A DNA stretch of 6,327 bases, taken from positions 1 to 6,327 of the forward strand of contig JABMPG010000277.1 of assembly GCA_013203855.1 (NCBI GenBank), given 5' to 3'. Of the stretch, positions 5,347-6,327 are shown piece by piece (within the stretch, counting starts at the first letter, position 1; each line of letters starts with the position of its first letter). Source of the DNA: a bacterium (GTDB lineage Bacteria; Sumerlaeota; Sumerlaeia; UBA8349). Position numbers and translations under genes: made by a program. Under the pieces are notes generated by a model. The model made no database searches. It saw only the letters and a list, made by a program, of their open reading frames with translations, and had not been told where the DNA came from.

Positions 5347-6327
5347 TCAGTATGTCCCCAACCGAAGCCCCTCATCCACGAAGAACCGGTATGTTTCGTA
5401 CTCGCATTGGTCCGGGATGGAGTGGTCGGAGTGGAGAATATAGCCGCTGTTTTGTTTGACGACAGGGATCTTTTCGGCCAGTTCTTTCCGGATCGCGTCA
5501 CGATTGTTAGCCACGAGGTTTCGCGCGTCCATGCCGCCGCAGAAGGCGATGCGGTCGCCAAACTCGCGCTTCAGTTTGAGCAGGTCCATGCCGGCCTTGT
5601 TCTCGATGACCTGCAGGCAGTCCATGCCGGCCTCGATCATTCCCGGCACGAGGGGATCGACGAAGCCGCAGGAATGGACGATCACGGGCAAGCCGAGGGA
5701 ATGGGCAAATTCGAAGGTCTTGCGATGGGCGGGCTGGATGATCTCGCGGTACATGGCGGGCGAGACGAAGGGCCGCTGCTTGAAACCCATGTCTTCGTAG
5801 TACCAGATGCCGTCCGGCTTGCCTTCCTTCTCGAAAAGTGTTTCCTGCAGGGCGATGAGCAGATCGGAAAAGGTCTCCACCATGTCTTTCACCCAATCCG
5901 GATCGGTCATCATGCCGATGAGCATGTGTTCGTGGCCGCAGACCGGGTGCATGAGTTCGAAGACATTGACGCCGGACCAGCAGAAGAACCGGTTCTTCTC
6001 AGCGCACTTCAATTTCCGCTCCCGGTACATCTCGTAGTCGATGCGCTTCTCGGAGGGGACGAGGAGGGGCTTGATCTTCTCCTCCCAGGCCGAGCGTTCC
6101 TTCACCGAAAAGTCCACGTGCTCGGGGGTGGCGTTGTGGAGTTTGTGGCGGCGCAGCAGGGCCCCGTTGCCATCGCGGGTGAGGACGGTGTCCTCGGTCT
6201 CCTCGACAACCACAGGCTCAAAGTCCAGATCGGCGACCATCTTGAAATTCCAGCAGGTGGAAAGATCGAAGCCAAAGTGATCCCAGAGATCCTCTCCCGG
6301 CTGGATGTGGCCCTGATCGGTCCAGGC
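5347..6327 (-). CDS. Uroporphyrinogen decarboxylase-superfamily protein, methyltransferase-like; 5' end outside window
   Basis: The frame is open to the window edge, showing 326 C-terminal residues; the first internal ATG (6240) is not the likely start, because upstream codons read as family-like protein (EDLWDHFGFDLSTCWNF). The fold is that of the URO-D TIM-barrel superfamily, which includes true heme-pathway HemE and corrinoid:coenzyme methyltransferases such as MtaA/MtbA. A His-x-Cys pair (HSC in VIVHSCGFVDPLV, codons 5668-5676) and a later Cys in AFCGGMDAR (5539-5541) match the arrangement of zinc ligands in the methyltransferase branch. The end holds GYILHSDHSIPDQCEYETYRFFVDE, a usual closing region of the environmental URO-D-like paralogues. 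HemE itself lacks this zinc site, so a heme role is unlikely. It probably handles methyl groups with a corrinoid protein, but neither a corrinoid protein nor an activator is in the window. It converges with manA, 88 bp apart. Confidence 0.87.
   Translation of the reverse strand, partial: AWTDQGHIQPGEDLWDHFGFDLSTCWNFKMVADLDFEPVVVEETEDTVLTRDGNGALLRRHKLHNATPEHVDFSVKERSAWEEKIKPLLVPSEKRIDYEMYRERKLKCAEKNRFFCWSGVNVFELMHPVCGHEHMLIGMMTDPDWVKDMVETFSDLLIALQETLFEKEGKPDGIWYYEDMGFKQRPFVSPAMYREIIQPAHRKTFEFAHSLGLPVIVHSCGFVDPLVPGMIEAGMDCLQVIENKAGMDLLKLKREFGDRIAFCGGMDARNLVANNRDAIRKELAEKIPVVKQNSGYILHSDHSIPDQCEYETYRFFVDEGLRLGTY

Noticed and set aside
5347..6240. Start of the URO-D-like gene at the internal ATG at 6240
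   Set aside because: The frame stays open to the window edge and the 29 codons upstream read as plausible family sequence, so the gene is treated as truncated by the window.

Overview
The window is a compact, GC-rich bacterial chromosomal segment with six protein-coding genes and no RNA genes, CRISPR arrays or mobile elements that I can see. Four genes lie on the minus strand and two on the plus strand. The gene mix is a MalK-type sugar ABC ATPase, AccD, a two-helix histidine kinase, a secreted SGNH/GDSL hydrolase, a type I mannose-6-phosphate isomerase and a URO-D-superfamily methyltransferase-like protein. Paralogous URO-D-like proteins and secreted SGNH hydrolases are often plentiful in environmental Planctomycetes/Lentisphaerae/Hydrogenedentes-like or Armatimonadetes-like lineages. 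That is only a lineage guess: the sequence holds no rRNA or other phylogenetic marker that settles it.

Left part (1-1643). The N-terminal third of an ABC transporter ATPase runs off the left edge on the minus strand. Upstream of it, on the same strand and 107 bp away, is accD, the carboxyltransferase beta subunit of acetyl-CoA carboxylase. accD is preceded by a good sigma70-type promoter (TTGACA, 17 bp spacer, TATATC) and a leader of about 75 nt. The 329 bp between accD and the kinase gene hold this promoter, a small inverted repeat and the kinase ribosome binding site.

Middle (1644-4052). An orphan membrane histidine kinase on the plus strand converges with the SGNH hydrolase gene on the minus strand. 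Their stop codons are only 3 bp apart, so they cannot each have a separate terminator between them. No response regulator is visible.

Right part (4053-6327). The hydrolase gene and manA are divergent, sharing a 183 bp region with a candidate promoter for each. manA then converges, across 88 bp, with a URO-D-family gene whose 5' end lies outside the window.

Functionally the window mixes housekeeping metabolism (fatty acid synthesis, mannose/fructose phosphate interconversion) with sugar uptake, an extracytoplasmic esterase-like enzyme and a probable corrinoid-linked methyltransferase. Carbohydrate use is a plausible common thread for the ABC ATPase, hydrolase and ManA, but they are in separate transcription units, so this is inference. 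I found no convincing new system. The items most worth a second look are the URO-D-like protein with a zinc-type His-x-Cys...Cys signature, the kinase with almost no extracytoplasmic sensor, and the unassigned C-terminal half of the SGNH hydrolase.
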